Origin: Blasia pusilla
Taxonomy: Eukaryota; Marchantiophyta; Marchantiopsida; Blasiales
NCBI GenBank assembly: GCA_050084515.1
Contig: CM114272.1
Span: 61,318,001-61,382,000 of the forward strand
Length of the DNA stretch: 64,000 nucleotides
Reading direction: 5' to 3'
Shown here: piece by piece, positions 35,978 through 46,119 of the stretch
Layout: every line of letters starts with the position of its first letter
Numbering within the stretch: the stretch's first letter is position 1
The notes under the pieces: model-generated
Told to the model about the DNA's origin: nothing
Database searches by the model: none
What the model saw: only the letters and a program-made list of their open reading frames with translations
Position numbers and translations under genes: made by a program

Positions 35978-36767
35978 TCAGACATAACATGTATCAAGGT
36001 TTGCCAACCATGCAACTTTCCTAAAATTCATGTATGCCTAAACATTCTACTATAGACGTGAGAAATTTACAATTGAAGAGAGGGCAGTGCAAAGGGCTTG
36101 TCAAGTACCTGTTATATAGTTTTTCACAAGTATCCTTTTGACCAACTATTTTAACTCTTTCAAACCTGTCATCCATTAAGTGGACTCCATTAGCTCTAGA
36201 TGGTTCACAACATATATCAGTAATGTATAAAACCAAATACATTAAACCACTCTACAATTTTTTCCAAGCCAATGTATAGTAATAGTGGGCCCATAAGGTT
36301 GTGGGCTGAGTAGGGTATGGAATATGTGAGGGTAGATATTAAACCTCATTGTAAAAAAATGATCTTATACGATTTCTTTTAAGGACACAATTGGTCATCA
36401 TCATAATCACTTGGGAGTGGTGGGGGTGGACAATATGAATGTGGCTATTGCCATGGCAATGGTTTTTAAGGAAAGTGGAAGAGAATGAGTGGACAAAGGA
36501 TTGGGCTTTATTCAATGGCCTCCGAAAGTGCGAAGACCTCACCAAGAGGAAGTGGAAGTTAGGAAGCAAGGTATTCGTTCAACTCAAAGTTGCGGAGGAT
36601 ATAGAGAATTAGTATGGCGATGTCGATAAGGGGTCTTCGAGAAGAGATAAGAGACCAAGAGAAGAAGATAGTATAACCCCAACGTCACACTTTAAATGAG
36701 CAAGAGTGGAAGCTTCATCACCACGAGCGTCATCACACCATTATCCGCAATGTGGATTGTCAAGGAG
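35978..36767. other. Upstream of TNP2, no gene seen
   Basis: Probably the promoter side of the CACTA element. Short frames have no family signal, and no CACTA/TAGTG terminus with a matching partner was found. Confidence 0.35.
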
Positions 36768-36775
36768 CCTTAGAG

Positions 36776-37095
36776 CATGGTTGCATAAAAATGGACAAGT
36801 CCTTCCTTACAAAATACATGGACGGACAAGTTTGGACATGTCCACCGATATGAGTTCCAAGAGGTGGGACCCACACTTATAGTCCATGATGGAAGGGAAG
36901 GCAAGGATGAGTGAAGCAATGAGGGAGGAGGGAGTAGAGGAAGAAACGCGGGAGTATGGAACACGAAGGCAAGTAAAGGGAAGGAGAAAGAGGGGAAAGG
37001 TGGGGCCCATATGGACAAGGCCTTCCATAGGACGGACATAAGTCCATGGATATGGACATGCCCACGGACACGGACTTTGTCCACATGTAACCTTG
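36776..37095. mobile_element. hAT-type MITE, tandem copy 1
   Basis: Ends are CATGGTTGCA and TGTAACCTTG (inverted, imperfect). The 8-bp target duplication CCTTAGAG is exact at 36768-36775 and 37096-37103. An 8-bp duplication with CA.GGTTGC-type ends points to the hAT superfamily. The 320-bp body is non-coding and rich in GGACATGTCCA-like palindromic words. Confidence 0.75.
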
Positions 37096-37104
37096 CCTTA
37101 GAGC

Positions 37105-37402
37105 CATGGTTGCACAAAAATAGATAAGTCCTTCCTTAGGAAAGACATTGATAGACAAGTTTGGACATGTCCACCAACATGAGTTCCAAGAGGTGGGACC
37201 CATACTTTATAGTCCATGATGTAAGGGAAGGCAAGGATGAGGGATGAGGGAGGAGGGAGTGGAAGAAGAAACGGGGGAGTATGGAAAAGAAAGGAAAGTA
37301 AAAGGAAGGTGAAAGAGGGGAAAGGTGGGGCCCATATGGACAAGTTCTTCCATAGGACGTACATAAGTCCACGGTTACGTACTTTGTCCACATGAAACCT
37401 TG
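37105..37402. mobile_element. hAT-type MITE, tandem copy 2
   Basis: The second copy of the same family starts CATGGTTGCACAAAAA and ends GAAACCTTG. Its 8-bp duplication CTTAGAGC is exact at 37097-37104 and 37403-37410, shifted by one base from that of copy 1. It therefore inserted into the target duplication left by the first copy, or the reverse. Confidence 0.75.
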
Positions 37403-37525
37403 CTTAGAGCCATACTATCTTCCTTGGATGGTGAAATAAGAAATCGTTGTGGTGAAGAGGATATACAAGAGGAGAGTGGAGATGAAGGGCGAGTGCAGAT
37501 GAGGGCAGAGGATAGATGAGATGGT

Positions 37526-39090
37526 TTGAATGACCTCTATGTAGGTTGTAGTTTGAGCTTTGATAAACCCGGGGAGAGTTTTGATCGTGCTATATATAGC
37601 GGTGCTCTTCCCCAAACCTTTTGTGGGGAGAGTGCTCGGAGTAATAGCGAGGTAATATCTCATCTATCACAGTTGGAGAGTTTAATAAAAAATTCCCAAC
37701 ACAATGTTGATTTAGCTATGGAAGACAACGTTTTGAAGGGGAAATATGAACACTTATATGAGGAGCACATTAGATTGAAGAGAGAGATGGAGAGGCTTTT
37801 GAACGATTCTATTGCCAAAGATAACCTCCATAGAAGGTAAAGAGTTGTAATGGTTAACCACACAAAGCTGTGGAGGAGAGCATATGAGAACATCATGGCA
37901 AGACAACAACAAGAGATGGATGAACTGTTGCGATGGAGAGCAAGGGATGACATGGGAGAACTCACCCCGAGACAACTCTACTTGAGGGTGGTTTTGTGAA
38001 GGAGGTTGATATGATCTTATTTCAACCTATTGAGCAATTGTGGCCTCAAGCTCTATGTGCATTATTGGATAATGTCATAGATCCAAATGCTACGAACTAT
38101 GCCTCTATGATGTTGGCACCGACATCGCTTAATTTGAGCACACAAGTGCAAGATCTTCCAGATTGGATGAAGGAAATTGCAATAAGTGAAGGAGGGGCCC
38201 TCATGCCAAAAAACTAGTCCAAATGCATGATTTGCTTCAACCCCATTGCTTCAGAAGGTTGCTATGTGATAGGCATATGTAAAGCTTGTTATTGGCATCC
38301 ATATTGTCGTCAAAAGGCCATGCTACTATCTCACAAGTATCCAACTTATAGACAAGCTTGGTCGAGAAGACTCTATCATCTTAACGACATATCTCAGTGC
38401 ACTCATGATGGCAATGCATCACCCATATATCGCAAGCGAACCCAAGAGCAAGAAAATTTCACTTTCGGTTTGGGACATCGTAGTCCCTAATTGAACTATA
38501 CCCCGAAGTGAACATAGACGGGGTGGTTCAAGAAAAAATCCCTCATCAGCAGAGGATTGATCAAGCAATGCAAGCATGGCTTGTCCGCTTCATTGACATG
38601 TGTAATCGAGGAGAGCTTATCCATAGAATAGCCATTGATCTCCAAAATTGGGAGGCGGAAAACTTCCTCTTTGCGTAGGGGTTGAAACCACACGAAGTTC
38701 GAGACGCCCTCAACACAACTCGACAGCTTGTGCTAAACCATAATCAAAATCCATTGGTGGATGACCTTGTTTTGAGGAGATTCGAATTGATCTTTCCACC
38801 TTTTTTATGGCAAGATATTCCTCAAAGGACTGAAGGCGGATATCCTCAAACATACTATTATCCTCGTCGAATGTAGGAGGAACTCTTTAGATTCTTCGAG
38901 AGAGAATGGGAGATGTTTCCGACACAGCCAACATAAGAAACGGATGACGGTGAAGCCGATGATGAGTTGGAAAGGACAATTCCTTGTAGAGGTGGGACAC
39001 ACGTGACTAGAGCTAGGAGAAGAGGAGGAAGAGTTGGTGAGACATCTACACCGATGTTACATACATCTGATGTTGAATCAGATTAGATAG
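37526..39090 (+). pseudogene. Unrecognised decayed gene with a Cys/His cluster
   Basis: Plus-strand coding pieces in succession: 37526-37840 with a coiled-coil-like stretch (YEHLYEEHIRLKREMERLL); 37900-38216 (RQQQEMDELLRWRARDDM, then QDLPDWMKEIAISEGGA); 38227-38490 with a metal-binding-like cluster, CMICFNPI then CKACYWHPYC; and 38530-39050 (QQRIDQAMQAWLVRFIDMCN, RRFELIFPPFLWQDIP, an Arg/Gly-rich end). The frame shifts at about 37840, 37990, 38490 and 38690. I do not know the family; it may be a transposon accessory gene or a dead host gene. Confidence 0.45.
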
Positions 39091-39339
39091 AATGAGTTCA
39101 TATTCATATCTTTGTAATATATATAAGTATTAGGTTCCTCTCAATCCAAACGTTTTTTGGGATACTTTTAATTTTTTGTAAGTAGATTCATATGTAATGG
39201 AAAGGAAAATTGAATTTAAATGGAGAAGGACTTACGTGAATTTACTTATGGGACTAGGTAGCATTTATATTTGAATTCAGGAGCGTAATTACTTACAAAA
39301 ATGAAATGTAATAACTCTTCTAAGCTTTTATAGAAAAGT

Positions 39340-39862
39340 ACATATGGTCCCCAAGTTACATCTATGAGTCTTGCAAAGTCTTAACCAAAATGAAGTTGTG
39401 ACCACAACTTTAAAATGACCTTTTGGATCCGAAGTAATAAACCTTGAATGGAAAAAATGTCTTTAATTTTTCATCTTGTCCAAAATTCCAATCTTGAGCT
39501 GAAACTTGGCCCACATGGTCTCCAAGGTGCACCTAGCACTCTTTCTTGGTTTCAAGCTAAATGGAGTTGGGACCACAAGCTCAAAAATTAGCAAGTCCTT
39601 TTTGGACGCGAACCATCATACTTTCAATCAAAATAAGGTTTTTTCATTTTTTATCTTGTCCAACTTTCCCATTTTGAGCTTAAATTTGGCCAACATGGTC
39701 CCTCAGGTGCATGCTCCACTCTAGCCAAGTTTCAAGCAAACAAGAGTTGTGAGCAAAACCTCAAAAATTTATAACTCTTTTTTGGACCTGAATCATTAAA
39801 CCTTGAATGAAAAGAAATTCTTTTCATTTTTCACCTCGTCCAACTTCCCCTCTTTAGCTGAT
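39340..39862 (+). repeat. Satellite-like ~185-bp units, three copies (plus sense)
   Basis: Three tandem units share TTTGGCC.ACATGGTC, CACTCT..CCAAGTTTCAAG and TTTTTGGACC. They match the minus-sense units at 20787-21161. The copies differ by roughly one base in five to eight. Confidence 0.65.
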
Positions 39863-39923
39863 CTTATTCAGTTATCTAGTTGTTTTGCACCATGTCAACT
39901 AGTGGCATATCAATTGCTTGCTC

Positions 39924-40590
39924 CTATTCATGTGTCGGGACCGTCCATTCGTGTTGAAGACAACCATCATTCAAGAACTCGTCGTCAACCTGGCTATCGA
40001 GGCATTGGTGTTGAGGTTTAGGTGATACTTGTAGAGTAGTACTTGAATCGATGGTCTGTTCTTGATCAGTATCTCGACATACTGATATTGGAGATGAAAA
40101 ATGCTGCAATCCAAGGGCAACAAAGGCAAGGGGGTCAACGTTAGCTCGATGTCCAAAGATTGCATCCATTCGATAGAAGAATGGGCATCGTTGATTCAGC
40201 TTGTCTTCTAATGTCAACCCAACAACAATTTCACTGTCTGTCAAGCCACCCCTGTAGTTGTAATGAGGTCTTTGGCCTTCTTGTATGCTTTACATACCTA
40301 TTAAATTTCTTTTGCAAGACAATCCCAGTGACAGGTGAGAAGCCAGCTTTTTGTAGATAGAGAGCCATAACTCCAAATGGGGTGGCTTTGGATTGTACTC
40401 TCCCTCCAATTTTAGTCTTCCGCCCAGCACCATGCATTGCAGCAAAGTTCTCAGGTTCTTCACAATATTCCAAAATCTTCTCATACTCACTGAATTGTAT
40501 ACGAAATCTCTGTGTGTGACCGGTTTTCAATGCAAGTGATCCTTGCATCTTGCTTGACATCTTGGTGATTGTATGTTGGAAAGCCATAGT
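39924..40590 (-). pseudogene. Trihelix/SANT-like DNA-binding protein, frameshifted
   Basis: The minus strand encodes EYEKILEYCEEPENFAAMHG, KATPFGVMALYLQKAGFSPV and GIVLQKKFNRYVK. After a one-base shift it gives YKKAKDLITTTG, and after a second shift GLTLEDKLNQRCPFFYRMDA and IFGHRANVDPLAF. The pattern (K.K.NR..K.YK.AKD, then C.FF..MDAIFG.RA) is that of trihelix/Myb-SANT-like proteins, common both in plant regulators and as the DNA-binding partner in transposons. Two small indels near 40245 and 40225 break it. Confidence 0.55.
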
Positions 40591-41219
40591 ATCGTGAGCA
40601 GTACTACTCTCTTCGGAGGCAGGTCTATCCGATTGAGAACTATTTCCTTCTCCTACACCCTCTACAACCCACCAAGCTCCTTAATAATGGGAACATGCTT
40701 CTGGCCTTACCATCTCACTTTGTAGGGAGGCCTTGAGGAAACGTTCAAAGTGCAGCAAACAAAAAGAGCTCTGATTGCAAAGAGAACAACTTCTACTACC
40801 AATTGGAATCAGAGACTACTCAATTGAGACAAAACGAGGGCATGACAGATATAAGGTGGTCAAAATTCTCACCAGGAAGTCAACCACGAATAGTGCAAAT
40901 TCTTTCATTCTCCATACTGAGTCTACTTATGTAGTAATTTTGCCTCATTGGATCTCTGCACTTCAAACCGATAGTGGAGGAAAGTAATTGCTCCGCACTA
41001 TCCCGACTTCCAAATGTTATAACAACCTACCCCAGAAGCCACTCCCACTTTTCTCACCATAACTCTCAGCCCGCCAAAGCAGAAATTGAATCGGAACCTA
41101 CGTGAGTGAGAAAACAAATCTCTTCTCCTATGTACTAGTGCTGATTTTTCAATGCTGCAACCATTTCCAATCAGCAACGATTCACCAGCAATCATGGAAT
41201 AAATATTTTCTGTACTTTT
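40591..41219. other. No gene recognised
   Basis: Probably the upstream flank of the trihelix-like pseudogene. Short frames only. Confidence 0.35.
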
Positions 41220-41446
41220 CCCAGGTTAAAATTTGTAGGGCCACGACGCCAATGCACATCTCGTGAGTCCCGTAAGTGCATTTGATGAGACGCCGCCCAT
41301 CTTTTTTCAAGATGTCGTGGCCATTGAGAATTTGTATGGCACCATTCAACATGAGGTACCCCAAGACGTAAAAGTGGACCGTCCCATTTTTACGGCTTAG
41401 GGGGTGAGGACATCCTACGCCTTACGGCGCCCTAATTGAGACGTCC
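41220..41446. mobile_element. Right part of a GGGCGTCTCA-type TIR element
   Basis: It ends TGAGACGTCC at 41446, followed by TAAT, like 14571 and 26071. The body is GC-rich and contains TGAGACGCCGCCC at about 41285, possibly an older end of the same family. No left partner was identified. Confidence 0.4.
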
Positions 41447-41449
41447 TAA

Positions 41450-41735
41450 TGGCTCAAATGGTCAAGAAATATGACTCGTACAGTCATGAACGACATGAGA
41501 TAAATGACTCAAACCATCCCAATGACTCAAATGGTGGGGAAATATGACTCGTGCAATCATGAATGACATGAGATAAATGACTCAAATCATCAATAAAATA
41601 TCTCACTGAGTTATGAAATATCGTAATACCACACATACGGTGACCAAAATAGTCGTAATTGAGAACCAATCTAGTCATATTTTATGACTCATATAGTCGT
41701 AGGAAATGGTGCGATTGGTATGTATGACTCAGTCG
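41450..41735. repeat. GAGTCAT/ATGACTC array (right)
   Basis: Two tandem units of about 65 bp (CTCAAATGGT, AAATATGACTCGT, ATCATGAATGACATGAGATA) are followed by looser ATGACTC and TAGTCAT words, a dozen in all. The core word TGACTCA is also a classic bZIP-type site, but the array form suggests transposon subterminal repeats. It is inverted relative to the array at 26078. Confidence 0.6.
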
Positions 41736-42159
41736 AGTCTTCAATATTATTTATGTATTATGGGAGAATAGAGGAGTATTAGAATTGACTATGAAGCTCC
41801 TAGGATAAGGCAAAGAGATGGAAAATCAAGTACTTGCCTTGGATGAGAGGGAAATGAGGTAACGAAGCCTTAAGACCAAGAGAGAAGCTTGGCAAAGACA
41901 ACAAAGCCTAAGAAAGAACATGTTTATGAAGTGCTTCGCACAATGAAGCACAAAGAAGAAGAATCAGGTGTACTTCGCATAGTAATGAAGAACAAAGCAC
42001 CTCATAAGAAGAGGAAGTGCTTCGTAGGAAGAGCTTCGTGTTGGAAAGAAGAAGAGGAGGTCCCGACTTTGCATTAAAGAGAAGATTGTTTTTGATTTCA
42101 AGCGGCATGCCGTTAGAGTAGTTAGGCTAGGAATAGGCATGAATTTTTGGACTAGATAA
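41736..42159. other. No gene recognised
   Basis: A short Lys/Glu-rich plus-strand frame (41889-42077) is the only open stretch. Purine-rich composition explains it. Confidence 0.35.
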
Positions 42160-42835
42160 GAAGGTAGAACAGTTACAACCAGCGAATTCCTAGGGATCAT
42201 AGAACTTAAGAGAACCGTTGATCAAAGTGGTTAAAAGATCCCAATAGATGCCTACTTAGCAAGAAGCGCTTCAAATCTGTAGGACTACTACCGTTTGGAA
42301 GGATATTTAATGATCACCAACGTTGTTACTATCATCATTCTCTTACAAAATCCTTATGCTGTAGTGGTCCAAGCAAGGGAGTAGTACCCTCTCGTGCTTG
42401 TATACACTTTGAAGCTTTCTCATTCTTGATGGAATAGTAAAGAACTCACTTCCTTCATTCTGATGTGCGACGTGTATTCATGAATCATCTTATTGGATCT
42501 ACAGAGTGAGGAGTAGATTAAGAGAGCAAATTTCACCACCAAAATAATCACCAACGAGATGTGAGAAATCTGTTCTACAGGGAATAGCCTGCCATGACGG
42601 ATTGAGTTCCGACAGTAGGAGAAGCCATCTTCTTGTTGAGATCTCTATGAGGTTCTTTGAGTGCAAATTTGCGTGAGCGTTCATTTGGTTGAGTGCAAAT
42701 TCGCACATCAAAGTCGCACATCAGAATGAAGGAAGTGAGTTCTTTACTATTCCATCAAGAATGAGAAAGCTTCAAAGTGTATACAAGCACGAGAGGGTAT
42801 AGTCGCTGGTTGTAACTGTTCTACCTTCTTATTGA
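42160..42835. repeat. Foldback (inverted repeat) structure
   Basis: The left arm has GAAGGTAGAACAGTTACAAC (about 42168) and CTCTCGTGCTTGTATACACT through CTTCCTTCATTCTGATGTGC (about 42390-42476). The right arm (about 42710-42832) has the reverse complement of both pieces joined directly. The left arm therefore carries an extra stretch of about 190 bp (42193-42388), or the right arm lost it. The loop repeats GAGTGCAAATTTGC-like words. No coding is seen. Confidence 0.75.
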
Positions 42836-43339
42836 GTGCAAATTTGCATGAGAGTTCATTTGATTACACTTGAGAGAATAGAGAAAAGAAATCTTTGTAC
42901 TAATGAAGAGAAAAATACACTGATAATTGATTGAATCCGAATTGTATAAAATTAATTACAACTATTACAAGATAAACAACAACTTAAATTCTCTTTTCAA
43001 ATAATCGTGATCATCTTGGGGATCAAACTCATTACATTACCATAAAAAGATCAATTCTTAGAACTGTAATACATTATAATAAATACATCAATCAGGGAGA
43101 TTTTTGAAAAATGAGGCCCATTGTTAATGGCCTTAATGTCAACTTCACCTAATAATTTGGATATATGCAATATTAAACTCTATGTCCAACACTTTTGAAT
43201 CTTTTTAGCACGTTCACTTGGGCAAGCATAAAGGTTTTATGCCACATAATTCAAATTCTTCATAATTATTCCTAGGGCATAGATTTCAATGGTCTTGCTA
43301 AAAGGGAGATTTTGAGGCCCTGTTGTCAACTCCGGTGCT
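42836..43339. other. AT-rich, no gene recognised
   Basis: It begins with another GAGTGCAAATTTGC word like those in the foldback loop. Nothing else is identifiable. Confidence 0.35.
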
Positions 43340-43576
43340 ATATGTCCAACATGATCTTTTAGCACGAGCAAGCGCGGGCTTGGGCGGGCTGGCGTGGGCT
43401 CCAACCGAGCACGCTAGGGCTAAGGTAGGCAGACATGGGCTTGAGGCATACAAATTTTAATTTTTTCATACTGCCCGTATTATGAGAAATATTTTAATTT
43501 CTTGCTGCCCAGTTGCCACATGTCAAACAGAGAGGTGTTTGCAAATCAAGAAGGCACTCTCCAATAATAATGTAGA
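43340..43576. mobile_element. GCCCG-rich repeat block next to a Helitron 5' remnant
   Basis: 43360-43445 carries GCGGGCT/GGGCTGG repeats like the GCCCG-rich MITE family. At 43485-43576 the minus strand reads like the 5' part of the Helitron at 13872 (TCTACATTATTATTGGAGAG, GATTTGCAAACACC, GCAGCAAGAAATT). Neither element has both ends. Confidence 0.4.
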
Positions 43577-44739
43577 ATTCCACTCATTTTGAGCCACCAA
43601 CACCTAAGTGATCCAAGTCTGTGGGAGTCCAGACTTGTACTTTGCTTATATAAATCTGATTTTTTTAGGATGGGACAGAATAGTTTGTGAAAGGATTCTT
43701 TTCCTTGAATTTTTTTGGGCTTGGGAAGATTGGTGGCGGGATTTCTCCCTCCGTTAGAGAGCACATGGAAAACAAAGACAACATAACACATGCAAGATTT
43801 CCCACATTATCCTCCCATTGATCTTGACCTTGGAGGGAAGTTATAAATACCACTTGCAACTGTCATTGTCTTCATCCTCGAGGGTTCATGGCAATTAGTA
43901 CTTTTTGCAGCTGGATCCCATTGCCCACAACCTTTTATGGAAAGTCTTGCTCCCATGCATCTATGATAAGAGAACATAGACTCTCACAAATAATAGAAAA
44001 TAAAAGCTAAAAGATTCAAAATTGAAATGAAAAATTTTTCAAAGTGGTTTATCTCTTACCTACATAACTAGACATGTATATACAATTGCTGGTAAACTAG
44101 TTATGTTGACTTGACTAACCTATCGATGAAGACCTAGCATTCCCTATGCTAATTTCCCCTATTTATCTAGTTTTTTAGTGATATTTTGGATTAGGCTCCA
44201 AATTTGTAGGGTGCCTGGATAACTAAGGGCTTTCCAAGTTACTAGGAATTTTGGGGAAATCCCTTGGGTTCTTTTTGGGGGTGGTTGGATTTCATTTGGG
44301 ACCAACTTGGATAGTTGCGCTCCTTGTTGGATCCTAAAGAAACTCCAATTGACTCCATATGAGGTGCGTGTTTGTGAGTGTGGAAATCTCTTGTTTCACT
44401 AAAGTTATTTGGTGATTTTGGGATTTGCGATGCATAGACCAAAGTGTTTTGATTTGTTTCATTGGTTCTCCTTAGCACATTAGGGATGTGGAGGTAATCA
44501 AGGAACCTTATCTAAACAGGCCCATATCTACCTATTCCCTTTCAGTGCCCAACCCTAAACTTAGACCGCCGTTCCATCATTCACGTGCCCGTATATTCTG
44601 AGATATTTTTTAGCATCTCGTGTCATTATCTTTTCCGTATTTCCTTATCTCAACTCATACATTTCTTTCCCTTATAGTTTTAAAATATTTTATTATCTTC
44701 TTCATGTGAGGGAAATGTTTGGTAGGGCTAGGTCATTGA
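43577..44739. other. No gene recognised
   Basis: AT-rich with short frames only. Confidence 0.35.
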
Positions 44740-45758
44740 GAACGGGAGAGAATCAAAATGAGTTCAACCTTGGTGCCAAAAGATAAAGAGAAAATTCGAG
44801 GAATGATTTCAACATGGCCGTAGGAGAGGCATGGTTAGACTAGTTTTTCAAGCTTTCTTTAGATAAGAGACGATCCTACATTTTGAGGGGTATGGATGGT
44901 TCCCATAACTACACCTTGGAATTGCATAGATTGTTTAATAGAGTGGCAAAGGCATTTGATTGGGAAGTGGATATCGCGGAGGCTGATAGATTAACTAAAT
45001 TTTGTGCCCAACAAGGTGCTAGTCTAGAGAGAGTGTATGTCGATCTCAAGACATATAAGGATGAGAAGCAGAATCCTGTAGAGTCGGCTCTCCTATAAAG
45101 ATTGTGTGTACAGTTAAGAAGTTCTCAACCTCTTTTCAAGGGACGTAGTACTTCTCGAAGGCTGACATTGATAGTTCCATATGAAATAACATTGATTTTT
45201 GATAAGAATGTAGAAGTAGGACATGACCCAAGCAATATCCTAGGAACCAATTTACATGGAATTTTGTACCATTGTGAAATAAACGGAACCCATGGCTTTA
45301 GGGAATAAATGTACTATTGCATGAAGGTGTATAAGGAATCATCTCTATTAGGATCTAGAAAATCGATAATTTGCAAGGAGTTGTTTGCGAGTATTTTCCA
45401 TCAAGTTGTTATTTGCATGATATGAAAGTTGATCGAGGATCCACCGCGTGCCATCTTTTCATATTGGAATGGCGGGCACCTCATAAATTGGCTATGGGCA
45501 TGCCATAACTTGAAGAACGACGGGGTAATCTAGGAGAGTTGGAAAAGATGAGATATCTTACAATAGCATCAAATATCATCCAGCTTATGGTTGCCCTTCT
45601 TGGTACCATGGAGACTGTCCACAAGCGTGGGGTTTTTCATGCCAACCTTCATGCTAGGAACATACTTGTCCATTTTGGATACAACTCTAGCCCATACATC
45701 GATGTTGGAGATTGGGGAAATACCATGTGTACTGATGAAATATTAGAGTCACCTCATA
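44740..45758 (+). pseudogene. Kinase-like gene fragment, decayed
   Basis: Plus-strand pieces: a 71-residue frame (44883-45098), a stretch with YYCMKVYKESS (about 45315) resembling the kinase Val-Ala-x-Lys strand, YWNGGHLINWL (about 45462), and VHKRGVFHANLHARNILVHF then YIDVGDWGN (about 45617-45720). The last two resemble the kinase catalytic loop (HRDLxxxN) and DFG motif, but HRD reads HAN and DFG reads DWG, so it would be a pseudokinase. Several stops and one frame change occur. A MITE cuts it at about 45759. Whether it belonged to the following piggyBac-like element or to a host gene is unclear. Confidence 0.45.
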
Positions 45759-46019
45759 GATGGTGGCAAAATTTCTTGGCCCGCGCCTGCCTGATTGGAG
45801 CCCGCGCCAGCCCGTCTGAGCTCACCGTAGCCCGCGCCTGCCCATCCTAGCCTGCATCTAGCCCGCTTTGAGCCCGCCATGTGGTCCAAGCAACGGGTGC
45901 AAACTTCATCACCCCGTTATAGGTGGCACGTTCCGAGGCGGGCTTCAGTCGAGCTCGAGTTCGGGTATGAGGATATGTCAGTCCCATGGATAGACTTGTC
46001 CGTTTCCGTGAAACCTTGT
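45759..46019. mobile_element. GCCCG-rich hAT-like MITE
   Basis: It begins near TGGTGGCAAAATTTC and ends CCGTGAAACCTTG, decayed versions of the GGTTGCACAAAA...TGCAACCTTG ends. The inside is GCCCGC-rich. It interrupts the kinase-like sequence. Confidence 0.45.
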
Positions 46020-46119
46020 GTGCATGGCACAAGTTGTACACTAGTATTATCTATACCATGTCCCACTTCCAGCAACTAGATTGAGGTTGTAAACCTTGAG
46101 AAATTTTGACAGTGATATT

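Noticed and set aside
36770-37393. Overlapping minus-strand frames rich in Pro, Ser and Phe
   Set aside because: They fall within the two tandem MITEs, and the same frames recur at other MITE copies, so they are repeat artefacts.
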